Of a stretch of 32,641 nt of DNA, positions 24,081-31,117 are shown piece after piece. The notes beneath the pieces were generated by a model. It was not told the DNA's origin. It worked only from the letters and a program-made list of their open reading frames with translations, and ran no database searches. A program made the position numbers and the translations under genes. The stretch is from Actinomadura bangladeshensis (GTDB taxonomy: Bacteria > Actinomycetota > Actinomycetes > Streptosporangiales > Streptosporangiaceae): NCBI RefSeq assembly GCF_004348335.1, contig NZ_SMJW01000077.1:1-32641 (forward strand). Direction: 5' to 3'. The first letter of the stretch is position 1; every line of letters begins with the position of its first letter.

Positions 24081-25046
24081 TCAGCCGTACAGCCGCGCCA
24101 GCCGGGCGGCGTGCTCGGCCATCCGCGCCCGCAGCTCCGGCGGGGCGAGGACCTCGGCCTCCGCGCCGAGCCGCAGCAGCTCGGCGGCCGCCACCTCCGC
24201 CGACTCGACCGGCAGCACCGTCGCCACCCAGCCGTGCTCGTCCGGCTCCCCGGCCTCCTCGGCCGCCCGCCGGGCGGCGTGCGGCTCGACCGCGAACCGC
24301 AGCAGCCGCATCCCGGCGGGGGAGAGCCGCACCACGGCCTCCTCGCGCAGCACCGAGCGCACGAACGAGCCCGCCTCCGCGCGCCAGTGCGCGGCGAGGT
24401 CGAACCGCTCGTCCCGGTCGAACACCGCGCCGTCCGGCCGGACGGCGGTGACGCGGTCCACCCGGTAGGTGCGGAAGGTCTCACCGACCCGCGCGACCAG
24501 GTACCAGGTGCCGTTCTTCAGGACGAGCGCGTAGGGCTCCGCCGTGCGCACGACCTCGGAGTCCCGGCGGCGGTAGCGCAGCTCGACGGTCTCGTCCTGC
24601 CACACCGCGCGGGCCAGCTCGCGCAGCAGCGGCGGCGGCCCGGACTCGCCGAACCAGCCCGGTGCGTCCAGCAGGAACCGCTGGCTCGCCCGCGCGGGCG
24701 CGTCCCGCAGCGCGGCCGGCAGCGCCGCGAGGACCTTCAGCTCGGCGGCGGCGAGCGCACCGGCGCGGCCCATGTCACCGGCCGGGCCGGGCAGCCCGGA
24801 CAGGAACAGCGCCTCCGCCTCCTCCCGGGTGAGCCCGGTCAGCCGCGTCCGGTACCCGCCGACGAGCCGGTACCCGCCGCCGCGCCCCTGGTCGGCGTAG
24901 ACCGGGACGCCGGCCGCCGACAGCGCCTCCATGTCCCGGTACACGGTGCGCTCGGAGACCTCCAGCTCCCGCGCCAGCTCGCCCGCCGTCATCGCCTCCC
25001 GCGACTGGAGGAGCAGGACCATGGAGATCAGCCGGGCAGCGCGCAT
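24081..25046 (-). CDS. WYL-domain transcriptional regulator (YafY type)
   Basis: The 321-aa protein has an N-terminal HTH_11 winged helix at about residues 1-60 (LARELEVSERTVYRDMEALS and GGGYRL). The WYL domain spans about 130-215, with WYLVARVGETFRTYRVDRVT containing the defining Trp-Tyr-Leu. A WCX C-terminal domain follows. Such regulators often sense nucleic acid or small ligands and control nearby genes; DNA-damage and phage-defence examples are known, but most are uncharacterised. The ATG at 25046 is preferred over one three codons earlier because AGGA lies 9 nt before it and family members usually start MRA-x-RL. It is divergent from an adenosine-deaminase-family gene with about 95 bp between them, so it may control that gene. 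Confidence 0.9.
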   Translation of the reverse strand: MRAARLISMVLLLQSREAMTAGELARELEVSERTVYRDMEALSAAGVPVYADQGRGGGYRLVGGYRTRLTGLTREEAEALFLSGLPGPAGDMGRAGALAAAELKVLAALPAALRDAPARASQRFLLDAPGWFGESGPPPLLRELARAVWQDETVELRYRRRDSEVVRTAEPYALVLKNGTWYLVARVGETFRTYRVDRVTAVRPDGAVFDRDERFDLAAHWRAEAGSFVRSVLREEAVVRLSPAGMRLLRFAVEPHAARRAAEEAGEPDEHGWVATVLPVESAEVAAAELLRLGAEAEVLAPPELRARMAEHAARLARLYG

Positions 25047-25128
25047 GGACACCATCCTGCCGTCCGGTTCCTGACGTTTTCACGTTAGATTCGCCGTCTT
25101 TGCCTGTCATGCCGGGCGCGGCGGCTGT

Positions 25129-25141
25129 TAGCTTCGCGGAC
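25129..25141 (+). promoter_or_regulatory. -10 element of a leaderless adenosine deaminase transcript
   Basis: TAGCTT (25129-25134) fits TANNNT and ends 7 nt before the GTG at 25142. No Shine-Dalgarno sequence is present. The intergenic region also has repeated ACGT words (ACGTTTTCACGT, 25074-25085) of unknown role. Confidence 0.4.
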
Positions 25142-26167
25142 GTGCCTACCGAAACCGCATCGATCGGGGCGTTCATCGACGCCCTTCCGAAGGTCGAGCT
25201 GCACGTCCACCTCGTCGGCTCCGCCTCGGTCCCCACCGTCCTGGAACTCGCCCGCCGCCACCCGGACGGGCGCGTCCCCGTGGACGAGCGCGAGCTGCGC
25301 GCCTTCTACGGGTTCCGCGACTTCCCGCACTTCGCCGAGGTGTACGAGTCGGTGTCCAGCCTCGTCCGGACCCCGGAGGACGTCGGCACGCTTGTGTTCG
25401 GCGTCGCCCGCGACCTCGCCGCGCAGAACGTCCGCTACGTCGAGCTGACCGTCACCCCCTACACCCACCAGCGGGCCGGGATGCCGATGCCCGCGGTCAC
25501 CGAGGCCCTCGACCACGCGGTGCGCGAGGCCCGCGACCGGCTCGGCGTCCGCGTCGCCTACATCTTCGACATCCCCGGCGAGTTCGGCGCCGACGGCGCG
25601 CGCGGCACCCTCGAGCACGCGCTGCGCCACCCGCCCGAGGCGCTCGTCGGGTTCGGGATCGGCGGGATCGAGCAGATGCGCCCGCCGCACCGGGACGCGT
25701 TCCGCGACGCGTTCGCCGCCGCCCGCGCCGCCGGGCTGCGCAGCCTCCCGCACGCCGGCGAGATGACCGGGCCGGAGACGATCTGGGAGGCCATCGACGG
25801 GCTCGGCGCCGAGCGCATCGGGCACGGCACCAGCTGCCTGGACGACCCGCGCCTGGTCGCCCGCCTGCGCGAGACGCAGCTGCCCCTCGAAGTGTGCCCG
25901 ACGTCCAACGTGTGCACCGGGCAGGTCCCCGACCTGGCCTCCCACCCCCTGCCGCGGATGCTGGAGGCGGGGCTGTTCGTCACGCTGAACAGCGACGACC
26001 CGCCGATGTTCGACACGACGCTGACCGGCGAGTACCGGGTCGCCGCCGAGGTGTTCGGGCTGGGCCGCGAGGACCTGGCGGCACTGGCCCGCAACGCCGT
26101 GACCGCCTCGTCCCTGGACGAGCCGGGCCGCAAGGCGATCATCGCCGACATCGACGCCCTGCTGTGA
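25142..26167 (+). CDS. Adenosine deaminase family hydrolase
   Basis: The 341-aa TIM-barrel metal hydrolase of the amidohydrolase superfamily should deaminate adenosine or a related purine. All metal and catalytic residues are visible: His21 and His23 in ELHVHLVGS, His204 and Glu207 in HAGE, His228 in IGHGTS, and Asp285-Asp286 in NSDDPPMF. The GTG at 25142 begins 14 codons inside a longer open frame; it gives the usual family N-terminus (FIDALPKVELHVH near residue 20) and fits a leaderless promoter. The alternative role is 6-aminodeoxyfutalosine deaminase of the futalosine menaquinone pathway, which belongs to the same family in Streptomyces; no other men/mqn gene is nearby, so this cannot be decided here. 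Confidence 0.92.
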   Translation: MPTETASIGAFIDALPKVELHVHLVGSASVPTVLELARRHPDGRVPVDERELRAFYGFRDFPHFAEVYESVSSLVRTPEDVGTLVFGVARDLAAQNVRYVELTVTPYTHQRAGMPMPAVTEALDHAVREARDRLGVRVAYIFDIPGEFGADGARGTLEHALRHPPEALVGFGIGGIEQMRPPHRDAFRDAFAAARAAGLRSLPHAGEMTGPETIWEAIDGLGAERIGHGTSCLDDPRLVARLRETQLPLEVCPTSNVCTGQVPDLASHPLPRMLEAGLFVTLNSDDPPMFDTTLTGEYRVAAEVFGLGREDLAALARNAVTASSLDEPGRKAIIADIDALL

Positions 26168-26229
26168 CCGCCGGGCCCCGGCCCCGGGCCATCCGCCGCC
26201 GCGGGCTGCCCGGGTCCTCGGCGGGGATG

Positions 26230-26850
26230 CGGTGGGCGGCGAGGGCGCGGTCCGGGCGGTGACGAGGACGTCGTGGTCGCGGTCGGGCCGCCGCTCCGCA
26301 TCGGCCGGCAGCTTCGCGACCTGCCGGCGGTCGTCGCCGCCCGGCGGCATCTGCGCCAGCAACTCGCGCAGCGGCCGCAGCGCCTTCCGCGCCCCCGCGT
26401 CCTTCAGGATGAGCCGCGCCGCGTGCGCACCGGCGGCGCCTAACCGCTTCTGGTCGTGCAGCGCCCCGAAGGCGGACATTGCGGCCCAGGCGCGCCGCGC
26501 CGCCTCGCCGGTCCGTCCGGCCGCGGCCAGAACGTGCGCCGCCTGCGCGTCCAGCCCGGCCCGCACCTCGGCGGGCAGCGACGCGGCGCCCCGGTCGAGC
26601 GTGTCGAGGACGCGCTGCGCCTCGCCCACGTCCCCGGCGGCCGCGAGGGCCGCGCGTACCGGGCCCGCACCGCGAGCGCGCCCGTCCAGTCCCCGCGGGC
26701 CTCCATGGCCCGGCCGGCGTCGGCGAACGCGGCCGCCGCCTCCGCTGCACGCCCCTGCCGCTCGTACCTGCGCGCACGCTCCAGCAGAGCGCCAGCGTCC
26801 CCCTGAACCGTCAGCAGCCCCTCCGCCGCAAACCGTACCGGTCCCGGTGA
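26230..26850 (-). pseudogene. Decayed TPR-like protein gene
   Basis: On the minus strand one frame reads LLERARRYERQGRAAEAAAA and then FADAGRAMEARGDWTGALAVRARYA. At about 26655 the coding sense shifts by one base to a second frame: ALAAAGDVGEAQRVLDTLDR, then VLAAAGRTGEAARRAWAAMS, then ALRPLRELLAQMPPGGDDRR. Both parts have the Ala-rich, paired-helix spacing of tetratricopeptide repeats. Neither frame alone has a supported start and stop. The 784-base gap between the deaminase and thyX is otherwise explained only by this remnant and the thyX promoter. It might be a sequencing error rather than real decay. Confidence 0.5.
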
Positions 26851-26951
26851 TCTCGGTGAGACCGATCGGCGGCGGGCTCGACCGGAGACTGTCGGCGGCC
26901 GTGACTAAGGTTGCGGGGGGCAGTTCAGCCGAGACGAGTGGGGGAGGTCCG

Positions 26952-27683
26952 ATGGCGGACGAGGACGCGATGGAGATCGAGTTCCGCAGCGACGTGGTGG
27001 TAGAGCTGATCAAGGCCGCGGCATCCGACGCCGACGTGCTCTGGGCGGCGCGCGTTTCCACCAAGGGGGAGAACTCGCTGGCCGAAGTGGAGGCCGATCC
27101 CGAGCGATCGAAGGGCCTCATCAACTACCTGATGCGGGACCGGCACGGCACCCCCTTCGAGCACTCGTCGATGACCTTCTACGTGCGGGCGCCGATCTTC
27201 GTGTTCCGGGAGCAGATGCGGCACCGGACGTTCTCCTTCAACGAGGAGAGCGGCCGCTACCGCAGGCTGGAACCCGTCTTCTACGTGCCCGGACCGGACC
27301 GGAAGCTGGTCCAGGAGGGCAAGCCGGGCAAGTACGTCTTCGTCGACGGCACCCCGGAACAGCACAAGATCGTCACAGAGGTCACGAAGGAGAGCTACCG
27401 GCAGGCGTACCGTGCCTACACGGAGATGCTGGACGCGGGCATCGCGCGTGAGGTGGCGAGGAGCGTCCTGCCGGTCGGGCTCTACTCTTCGATGTACGTG
27501 ACGTGCAACGCGCGCGCCCTGATGAACTTCCTGTCCCTGCGCATCAAGCGTGAGGACGCCATGTTCCCGTCGTTCCCGCAGCGCGAGATCGAGATGGTCG
27601 CCGAGTTGATGGAGGAGGAGTGGGCGAAGCTGATGCCGCTGACCCACGCCGCCTTCGAGGCCAACGGCCGCGTCTGCCCATAG
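26952..27683 (+). CDS. thyX: Flavin-dependent thymidylate synthase
   Basis: The 243-aa enzyme makes dTMP from dUMP using methylenetetrahydrofolate, NADPH and FAD. The ThyX motif RHRTFSFNEESGRYR is at residues 90-104, and the FAD/dUMP-contacting C-terminal segments SVLPVGLYSSMYVTCNARAL and NFLSLRIKREDA are intact. The ATG at 26952 follows GGGGAGG at 5 nt; TAAGGT (26906-26911) may be its -10. The frame is continuous, so the intein-like remnant found downstream does not interrupt it. Many actinomycetes have ThyX alone or with ThyA. It is followed by a hairpin terminator. Confidence 0.97.
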   Translation: MADEDAMEIEFRSDVVVELIKAAASDADVLWAARVSTKGENSLAEVEADPERSKGLINYLMRDRHGTPFEHSSMTFYVRAPIFVFREQMRHRTFSFNEESGRYRRLEPVFYVPGPDRKLVQEGKPGKYVFVDGTPEQHKIVTEVTKESYRQAYRAYTEMLDAGIAREVARSVLPVGLYSSMYVTCNARALMNFLSLRIKREDAMFPSFPQREIEMVAELMEEEWAKLMPLTHAAFEANGRVCP

Positions 27684-27699
27684 CGCCACTGCGACACAC

Positions 27700-27734
27700 C
27701 GCGCCCGCCCACGTCCCAAGCGTCGGCGGGCGCG
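27700..27734 (+). terminator. Hairpin terminator after thyX
   Basis: CGCGCCCGCC (27700-27709) pairs perfectly with GGCGGGCGCG (27725-27734). The 15-nt loop can add three more pairs (ACG with CGT). CTCTGT follows. It begins 17 nt after the stop codon. Confidence 0.75.
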
Positions 27735-27738
27735 CTCT

Positions 27739-27779
27739 GTCAGTGCCCCGTGATCGATTGTCACCACGGCGGCACTGAC
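27739..27779. repeat. Long inverted repeat at the edge of the intein-like remnant
   Basis: GTCAGTGCCCCGTG (27739-27752) pairs with CACGG (27765-27769) and, after one bulged C, GGCACTGAC (27771-27779): 14 bp around a 12-nt loop. It comes 5 nt after the thyX terminator and 17 nt before the remnant. It could be a second terminator or the end of an inserted segment. Confidence 0.6.
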
Positions 27780-27795
27780 GGTCACGGGGGCGGCG

Positions 27796-28518
27796 ATGGT
27801 GGACGGCTATGACGACCGGACGGACGTGTTGACCACCGCGAGTTCCGCGGTCCGATGTACAGGGTGAGATCGGAACAGATCGACCTGCTGGTCGGCGTGG
27901 ACCATGCCCTGTGGATTCAACGGGTCGATACACGTGCGGCACGGCGGGGAGAGCAGCCGTTCGCGCTCGAGGCGCCGGGCGCTCTCCTGCACAAGCGTGT
28001 CCGCTATGAGAAGACGGCGCGGTGGTACTGCGGCACTGACGCGGACGTCCGGGTCCCATCGACGATCCGGACCTGGACACGTCCCGACAACGGAGCCCAC
28101 TATGAGCGGACCTACGCGGGCGTGGTATTTCCAGCCAGACCGTTCGCGCGGTTTCTTGGCTACTTTTTGTCGGAAGGGTCGATCAACGGGCATCAGATCG
28201 TCCTGGCTCAGAATCGCGGCCCCGTTCTGGCCGCGATGGCCGATGTCGTGCGTGAGTTGGGCCTTCCGCCCTATTTGCCGGTGTCAAGCCACGGTTGCGT
28301 CCGAACCCAGTGCGTCGCGGTGATGGCAGTACGCACCCCAAGAACGGCCACCGCGTGATCTACACCGCCTCCGCGGAGCTGGCCGGAGGTCTGCAGGTTC
28401 TCGCCTCAAGGCGGGGATCAGCGCCAACGTCCGTGTCGACGACCGGGTCGGACTGGTGCGCGTGATGCCTAACGGGCAGTCATTTCACAATCTTCGTCGG
28501 GCGGAGTCCACTCGGTAG
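27796..28518 (+). pseudogene. Decayed intein with LAGLIDADG homing endonuclease
   Basis: Pieces in three frames read as one intein. (1) 27796 onward: VDGYDDRTDVLT resembles intein block A, with Met-Val where Cys would stand. (2) 27834-28310: MYRVRSEQIDLLVGVDHALW resembles block B, then RVRYEKTARW, then FARFLGYFLSEGSI, the first LAGLIDADG helix. (3) 28319-28407, another frame: GDGSTHPKNGHRVIYTAS, matching the region of the second LAGLIDADG motif, then AELAGGLQVLA. (4) 28408-28518, third frame after a lost base: KAGISANVRVDDRVGLVRV, ending at TAG. Blocks F and G (with the C-terminal Asn) are missing. Base composition is visibly less GC-rich, with codons such as TTT, TTG and ATT. The host protein is unknown; a free-standing endonuclease is the alternative. 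Confidence 0.75.
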
Positions 28519-28612
28519 CCGTACCGAGCGGGTTGCTCGTGGTGCGGCGGAACGGGAAGGCCGTCATTTCGGGGGCGGCCCGGATTTCGAGTGGCCGAAG
28601 CATTGAGTGAGA

Positions 28613-28993
28613 TCACTCGTAGACGCTGAGTTCGATCAGGTTGCGGTCGGGGTCGCGGATGTAGACGCTCCGGATGGGGCCGGTGGCGCCGGTGCGGGCG
28701 ACCGGGCCCTCCTCGACGGGGACGCCGTGGCGCTCCAGGTCGGCGATGGCCTCGTCGAGCGGGCCCGCGACGATCAGGCAGAGGTCGGCGCTGCCGGGGA
28801 CCGGGTGCGCCGCCTTCGGCTCGAACTCCCGGCCGGCCTCGTGCAGGTTGATCTTGCTGGTGCCGAAGGCCAGGGCGCGGCGGCCCGCGCCGAAGGCCAC
28901 CGCCTCCATGCCGAGGACGCGCGTGTAGAAGCCGATCGCGGCGTCGATGTCGGCGACGGTGAGGACGAGGTGGTCGAGGCGGTCGATGCGCAT
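28613..28993 (-). CDS. VOC family protein, glyoxalase-like
   Basis: The 126-aa single-unit VOC protein has paired beta-alpha-beta-beta-beta modules. Candidate metal ligands are His8 in LDHLVLTV, His51 in INLHEAG, and Glu121 in RNLIELS. The whole sequence resembles GLOD5/lactoylglutathione-lyase-like proteins (TRVLGMEAVAFG, IRSVYIRDPDRNLIEL). The substrate is not known. The ATG at 28993 has only a weak Shine-Dalgarno sequence. It is divergent from the dienelactone hydrolase gene with 69 bp between starts. An inverted repeat GAGTGA/TCACTC overlaps its stop codon. Confidence 0.88.
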   Translation of the reverse strand: MRIDRLDHLVLTVADIDAAIGFYTRVLGMEAVAFGAGRRALAFGTSKINLHEAGREFEPKAAHPVPGSADLCLIVAGPLDEAIADLERHGVPVEEGPVARTGATGPIRSVYIRDPDRNLIELSVYE

Positions 28994-29060
28994 GCGATCA
29001 CCGTAGACGCCTGCGGCGGGGGGCTAGGCGCGCGGCGGGCGGCTGGGCGATTATTGGACC

Positions 29061-29075
29061 TTATGTCTGACATAA
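29061..29075. promoter_or_regulatory. Perfect palindrome spanning the dienelactone hydrolase start codon
   Basis: TTATGTC-T-GACATAA has 7-bp perfect arms and covers the ATG at 29063. A GATTAT (29049-29054) 8 nt before the ATG could be the -10 of a leaderless transcript, so a dimeric repressor bound here would block initiation. The arm sequence is also constrained by the codons MSDIT, so chance is possible. Confidence 0.4.
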
Positions 29076-29785
29076 CGATTCCCGCGGGTGCGCGGGAGCT
29101 GCCGGGGTACCTCGCCGTTCCCGAGGGCGAGGGGCCCTGGCCGGGCGTCGTCATCCTCTTCGAGGCGTTCGGTGCCAACGCCGACATGCGCGCCCAGGCC
29201 GACCGGTTCGCCGCCCGGGGGTACCTCGCCGTCCTGCCGGACCTCTACGGCGGGGCGCCGTGGGTGCGGTGCGTCACCAAGGCGATGCGCGACATGCGCG
29301 CCCGGCGCGGGCCCACCTATGACCACATCGAGGCCGCGCGCGCGTGGCTCGCGGGGCGGGACGACTGCACCGGCGACGTGGGCGTGTGCGGGTTCTGCAT
29401 GGGCGGCGGGTTCGCGCTGGTCGCGGCGGCCAAGTACGACTTCAAGGCGGCCGCCGCGAACTACGGGATCCTGCCCCGGCGGCCGGCGGAGTCGCTGCGC
29501 GGCGCGTGCCCGATCGTCGCCGGCTACGGGGCCGCCGACCCGACGCTGCGGGGCGCGGCGGGAAGGCTGGAGCGCGCTCTCACGATCGCCGACGTCACGC
29601 ACGATGTGAAGGAGTATCCGGGGACCGGGCACGGCTTCCTCACGGGCTTCACCCCGCCGGCGCCGCTGGGGCCGGTCGCGAAGATCGTCTTCGGGCTGGG
29701 CCGGGGGCGGGAGAACGCCGCCGACGGCTGGGACCGGATCTTCGCCTTCTTCGGCGAGCACCTCACTAAAAAATCTACAACGTAA
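29063..29785 (+). CDS. Dienelactone hydrolase family protein
   Basis: The 240-aa alpha/beta hydrolase has the Cys-type nucleophile elbow GFCMGGG with Cys112, catalytic Asp159 in YGAADP and His190 in GTGHGF, the dienelactone hydrolase triad. The N-terminal LFEAFGANADMRAQADRFAA region matches family members. Classical members open dienelactones in chlorocatechol breakdown; most actinomycete copies have unknown esterase-like substrates. The ATG at 29063 gives the usual N-terminus; the frame is open far upstream but that part is antisense to the VOC gene. The last seven codons (Thr-Lys-Lys-Ser-Thr-Thr-stop region, 29763-29785) use AAA, TCT, ACA and TAA, unusual for this genome. Confidence 0.9.
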   Translation: MSDITIPAGARELPGYLAVPEGEGPWPGVVILFEAFGANADMRAQADRFAARGYLAVLPDLYGGAPWVRCVTKAMRDMRARRGPTYDHIEAARAWLAGRDDCTGDVGVCGFCMGGGFALVAAAKYDFKAAAANYGILPRRPAESLRGACPIVAGYGAADPTLRGAAGRLERALTIADVTHDVKEYPGTGHGFLTGFTPPAPLGPVAKIVFGLGRGRENAADGWDRIFAFFGEHLTKKSTT

Positions 29786-29802
29786 AGGCGTCGGGCCGGA
29801 CG

Positions 29803-30207
29803 CTAGGCGCGCAAGACGGCCTGGGTCTGGGTCACCTGGGCCACGCGGCGGCCGGCGTCGTCGTAGAGGTCCGTCTGGACGACGATCGACGTGCGGCCGG
29901 TGTGGAGCGGCCGGGCGACTCCTCTGACGCAGCCCTCCCTGACCCCGCGGAAGAAGTTCGTCTTGGACTCCAGCGTCGTCGTCGACGTGTCCGGCGGCAG
30001 GTTGAGGAACGCGCAGGCGGCGCCGAGGGTGTCGGCGAGCGCCATGAGCGCGCCGCCGTGCATGACCCCGCCGGCGGTGCAGCGGTCCGGGGCCCAGTCC
30101 AGCCGGCCCGTGACCTCGTCCGGCCCGGCGGTGTCGATGCGCACGCCGAGCGCGCGGGCGAACGGCATCGCGTCGGTCAGCTGGTCGGGGGTGAGCCCGG
30201 TGGTCAT
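29803..30207 (-). CDS. PaaI-type hotdog thioesterase
   Basis: The 134-aa hotdog-fold protein should hydrolyse an acyl- or aryl-CoA thioester. The family signature is GGVMHGGALMALADTLGAAC, with the catalytic Asp in MALADTLG and the oxyanion-hole HGG. Later comes ESKTNFFRGVREG and the closing strand RVAQVTQTQAVL. The ATG at 30207 has GAGGAGGC about 5 nt upstream, better than an upstream start ten codons earlier. It is divergent from an MmyB-type XRE regulator and shares a small intergenic region with an inverted repeat. Its substrate may be phenylacetyl-CoA or other CoA esters; no paa genes are near. Confidence 0.92.
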   Translation of the reverse strand: MTTGLTPDQLTDAMPFARALGVRIDTAGPDEVTGRLDWAPDRCTAGGVMHGGALMALADTLGAACAFLNLPPDTSTTTLESKTNFFRGVREGCVRGVARPLHTGRTSIVVQTDLYDDAGRRVAQVTQTQAVLRA

Positions 30208-30263
30208 GGAGCCTCCTCGGTGGACGTCCCGGCCCACCCTGGCGCCGGGCCCGCGCCGCGTCC

Positions 30264-30280
30264 ATTACCCCGGACGTAAT
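30264..30280. promoter_or_regulatory. Inverted repeat between thioesterase and XRE regulator
   Basis: ATTAC (30264-30268) and GTAAT (30276-30280) flank a 7-nt spacer. The element lies between divergent starts at 30207 and 30317 and is notably AT-rich for this DNA. It may be the operator of the XRE regulator for itself and the thioesterase. Confidence 0.45.
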
Positions 30281-30303
30281 CGCCGGCGTGATCGGCGGGC
30301 CGG

Positions 30304-30316
30304 TAGCGTCCGGAGG
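30304..30316 (+). promoter_or_regulatory. Leaderless promoter of the XRE regulator (-10 element)
   Basis: TAGCGT (30304-30309) fits TANNNT and ends 7 nt before the GTG at 30317. The GGAGG found here abuts the GTG and is too close to serve as a Shine-Dalgarno sequence. Confidence 0.5.
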
Positions 30317-31117
30317 GTGACGACGGCGTTGAGCGATGTGCGGCCCATCGGGGAGCAGCTGCGGGCCTGGCGGCAGCTGCGCAGGCTGAGCCAGCTGGAG
30401 CTGGCGTCGGAGGCGGACGTGTCGACGCGGCACCTCAGCTTCGTGGAGACGGGGCGGTCGGCGCCGAGCCGGGAGATGGTGCTGCGGCTCGCCGAGTACC
30501 TGGACGTGCCGCTGCGCGACCGCAACCTGCTGCTGGTGTCGGCAGGGTACGCGCCGGTGTTCGGCGAGACGCCGATCGAGGAGCCGAGGATGGACGCGGT
30601 CCGCGCGGCGCTGAAGCAGGTGCTGGCGGGCCACGAGCCCTATCCGGCCGTGGTGGTGGACCGGTTCTGGAACCTCGTCGACGCCAACGGCGCCGCGGCG
30701 CTCTTCCTGGAGGGCGCGCCGCCGGAGCTGCTGGAGCCGCCGCTCAACGTGCTGCGGCTGAGCATGCACCCCGACGGGATGGCGAGGAACATCCTGAACC
30801 TGGCCGAGTGGCGCGCCCACATGATCGACCGGGTGCGCCGGCACGTGGCGCTGACCGCGGACGCCTCGCTCACCCAGCTCTACCGGGAGCTGCGCGGCTT
30901 CCCGGGGGACGTGGGGGAGGCGATCGCGCCGCCCGCGGGCCACGACGTCTTCGTCCCGCTGCGGATGCGGGTGGACGGCCGGGAGCTGTCGTTCTTCAGC
31001 ACGATCGCGACGTTCGGCACGCCGGTCGACATCACGGTCGCGGAACTGGCGATCGAGTCGTTCTACCCGGCGGACGAGACGACGACCCGGTTCCTCCGGG
31101 AGCGCGCGGGCTGGTGA
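30317..31117 (+). CDS. XRE family regulator with MmyB-like ligand-binding domain
   Basis: The 266-aa protein has an N-terminal helix-turn-helix at about residues 8-70: LRAWRQLRRLSQLELASEAD, then STRHLSFVETGRSAPSREMV. An MmyB-like ligand-binding domain (PF17765) spans about 100-260: PYPAVVVDRFWNLVDANGAA, then LRLSMHPDGMARNILNLAEW. This domain has a PAS-like fold and is proposed to bind fatty acids or other small ligands in actinobacteria. The GTG at 30317 was chosen by the leaderless -10 element and by family N-termini; the frame is open far upstream. It is divergent from a thioesterase, a common pairing with short-chain dehydrogenases or esterases. It overlaps the 3' end of the convergent flavohemoprotein gene by 86 bp. 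Confidence 0.92.
   Translation: MTTALSDVRPIGEQLRAWRQLRRLSQLELASEADVSTRHLSFVETGRSAPSREMVLRLAEYLDVPLRDRNLLLVSAGYAPVFGETPIEEPRMDAVRAALKQVLAGHEPYPAVVVDRFWNLVDANGAAALFLEGAPPELLEPPLNVLRLSMHPDGMARNILNLAEWRAHMIDRVRRHVALTADASLTQLYRELRGFPGDVGEAIAPPAGHDVFVPLRMRVDGRELSFFSTIATFGTPVDITVAELAIESFYPADETTTRFLRERAGW

Noticed and set aside
26952..27683. An intein inside thyX itself
   Set aside because: The thyX frame is continuous with all motifs at normal spacing; the intein-like sequence lies only downstream.
28600..28625. GAGTGA/TCACTC repeat at the VOC stop codon as an operator
   Set aside because: It is at the 3' end of the gene, so a weak terminator is more likely than an operator; evidence is too thin for a separate feature.
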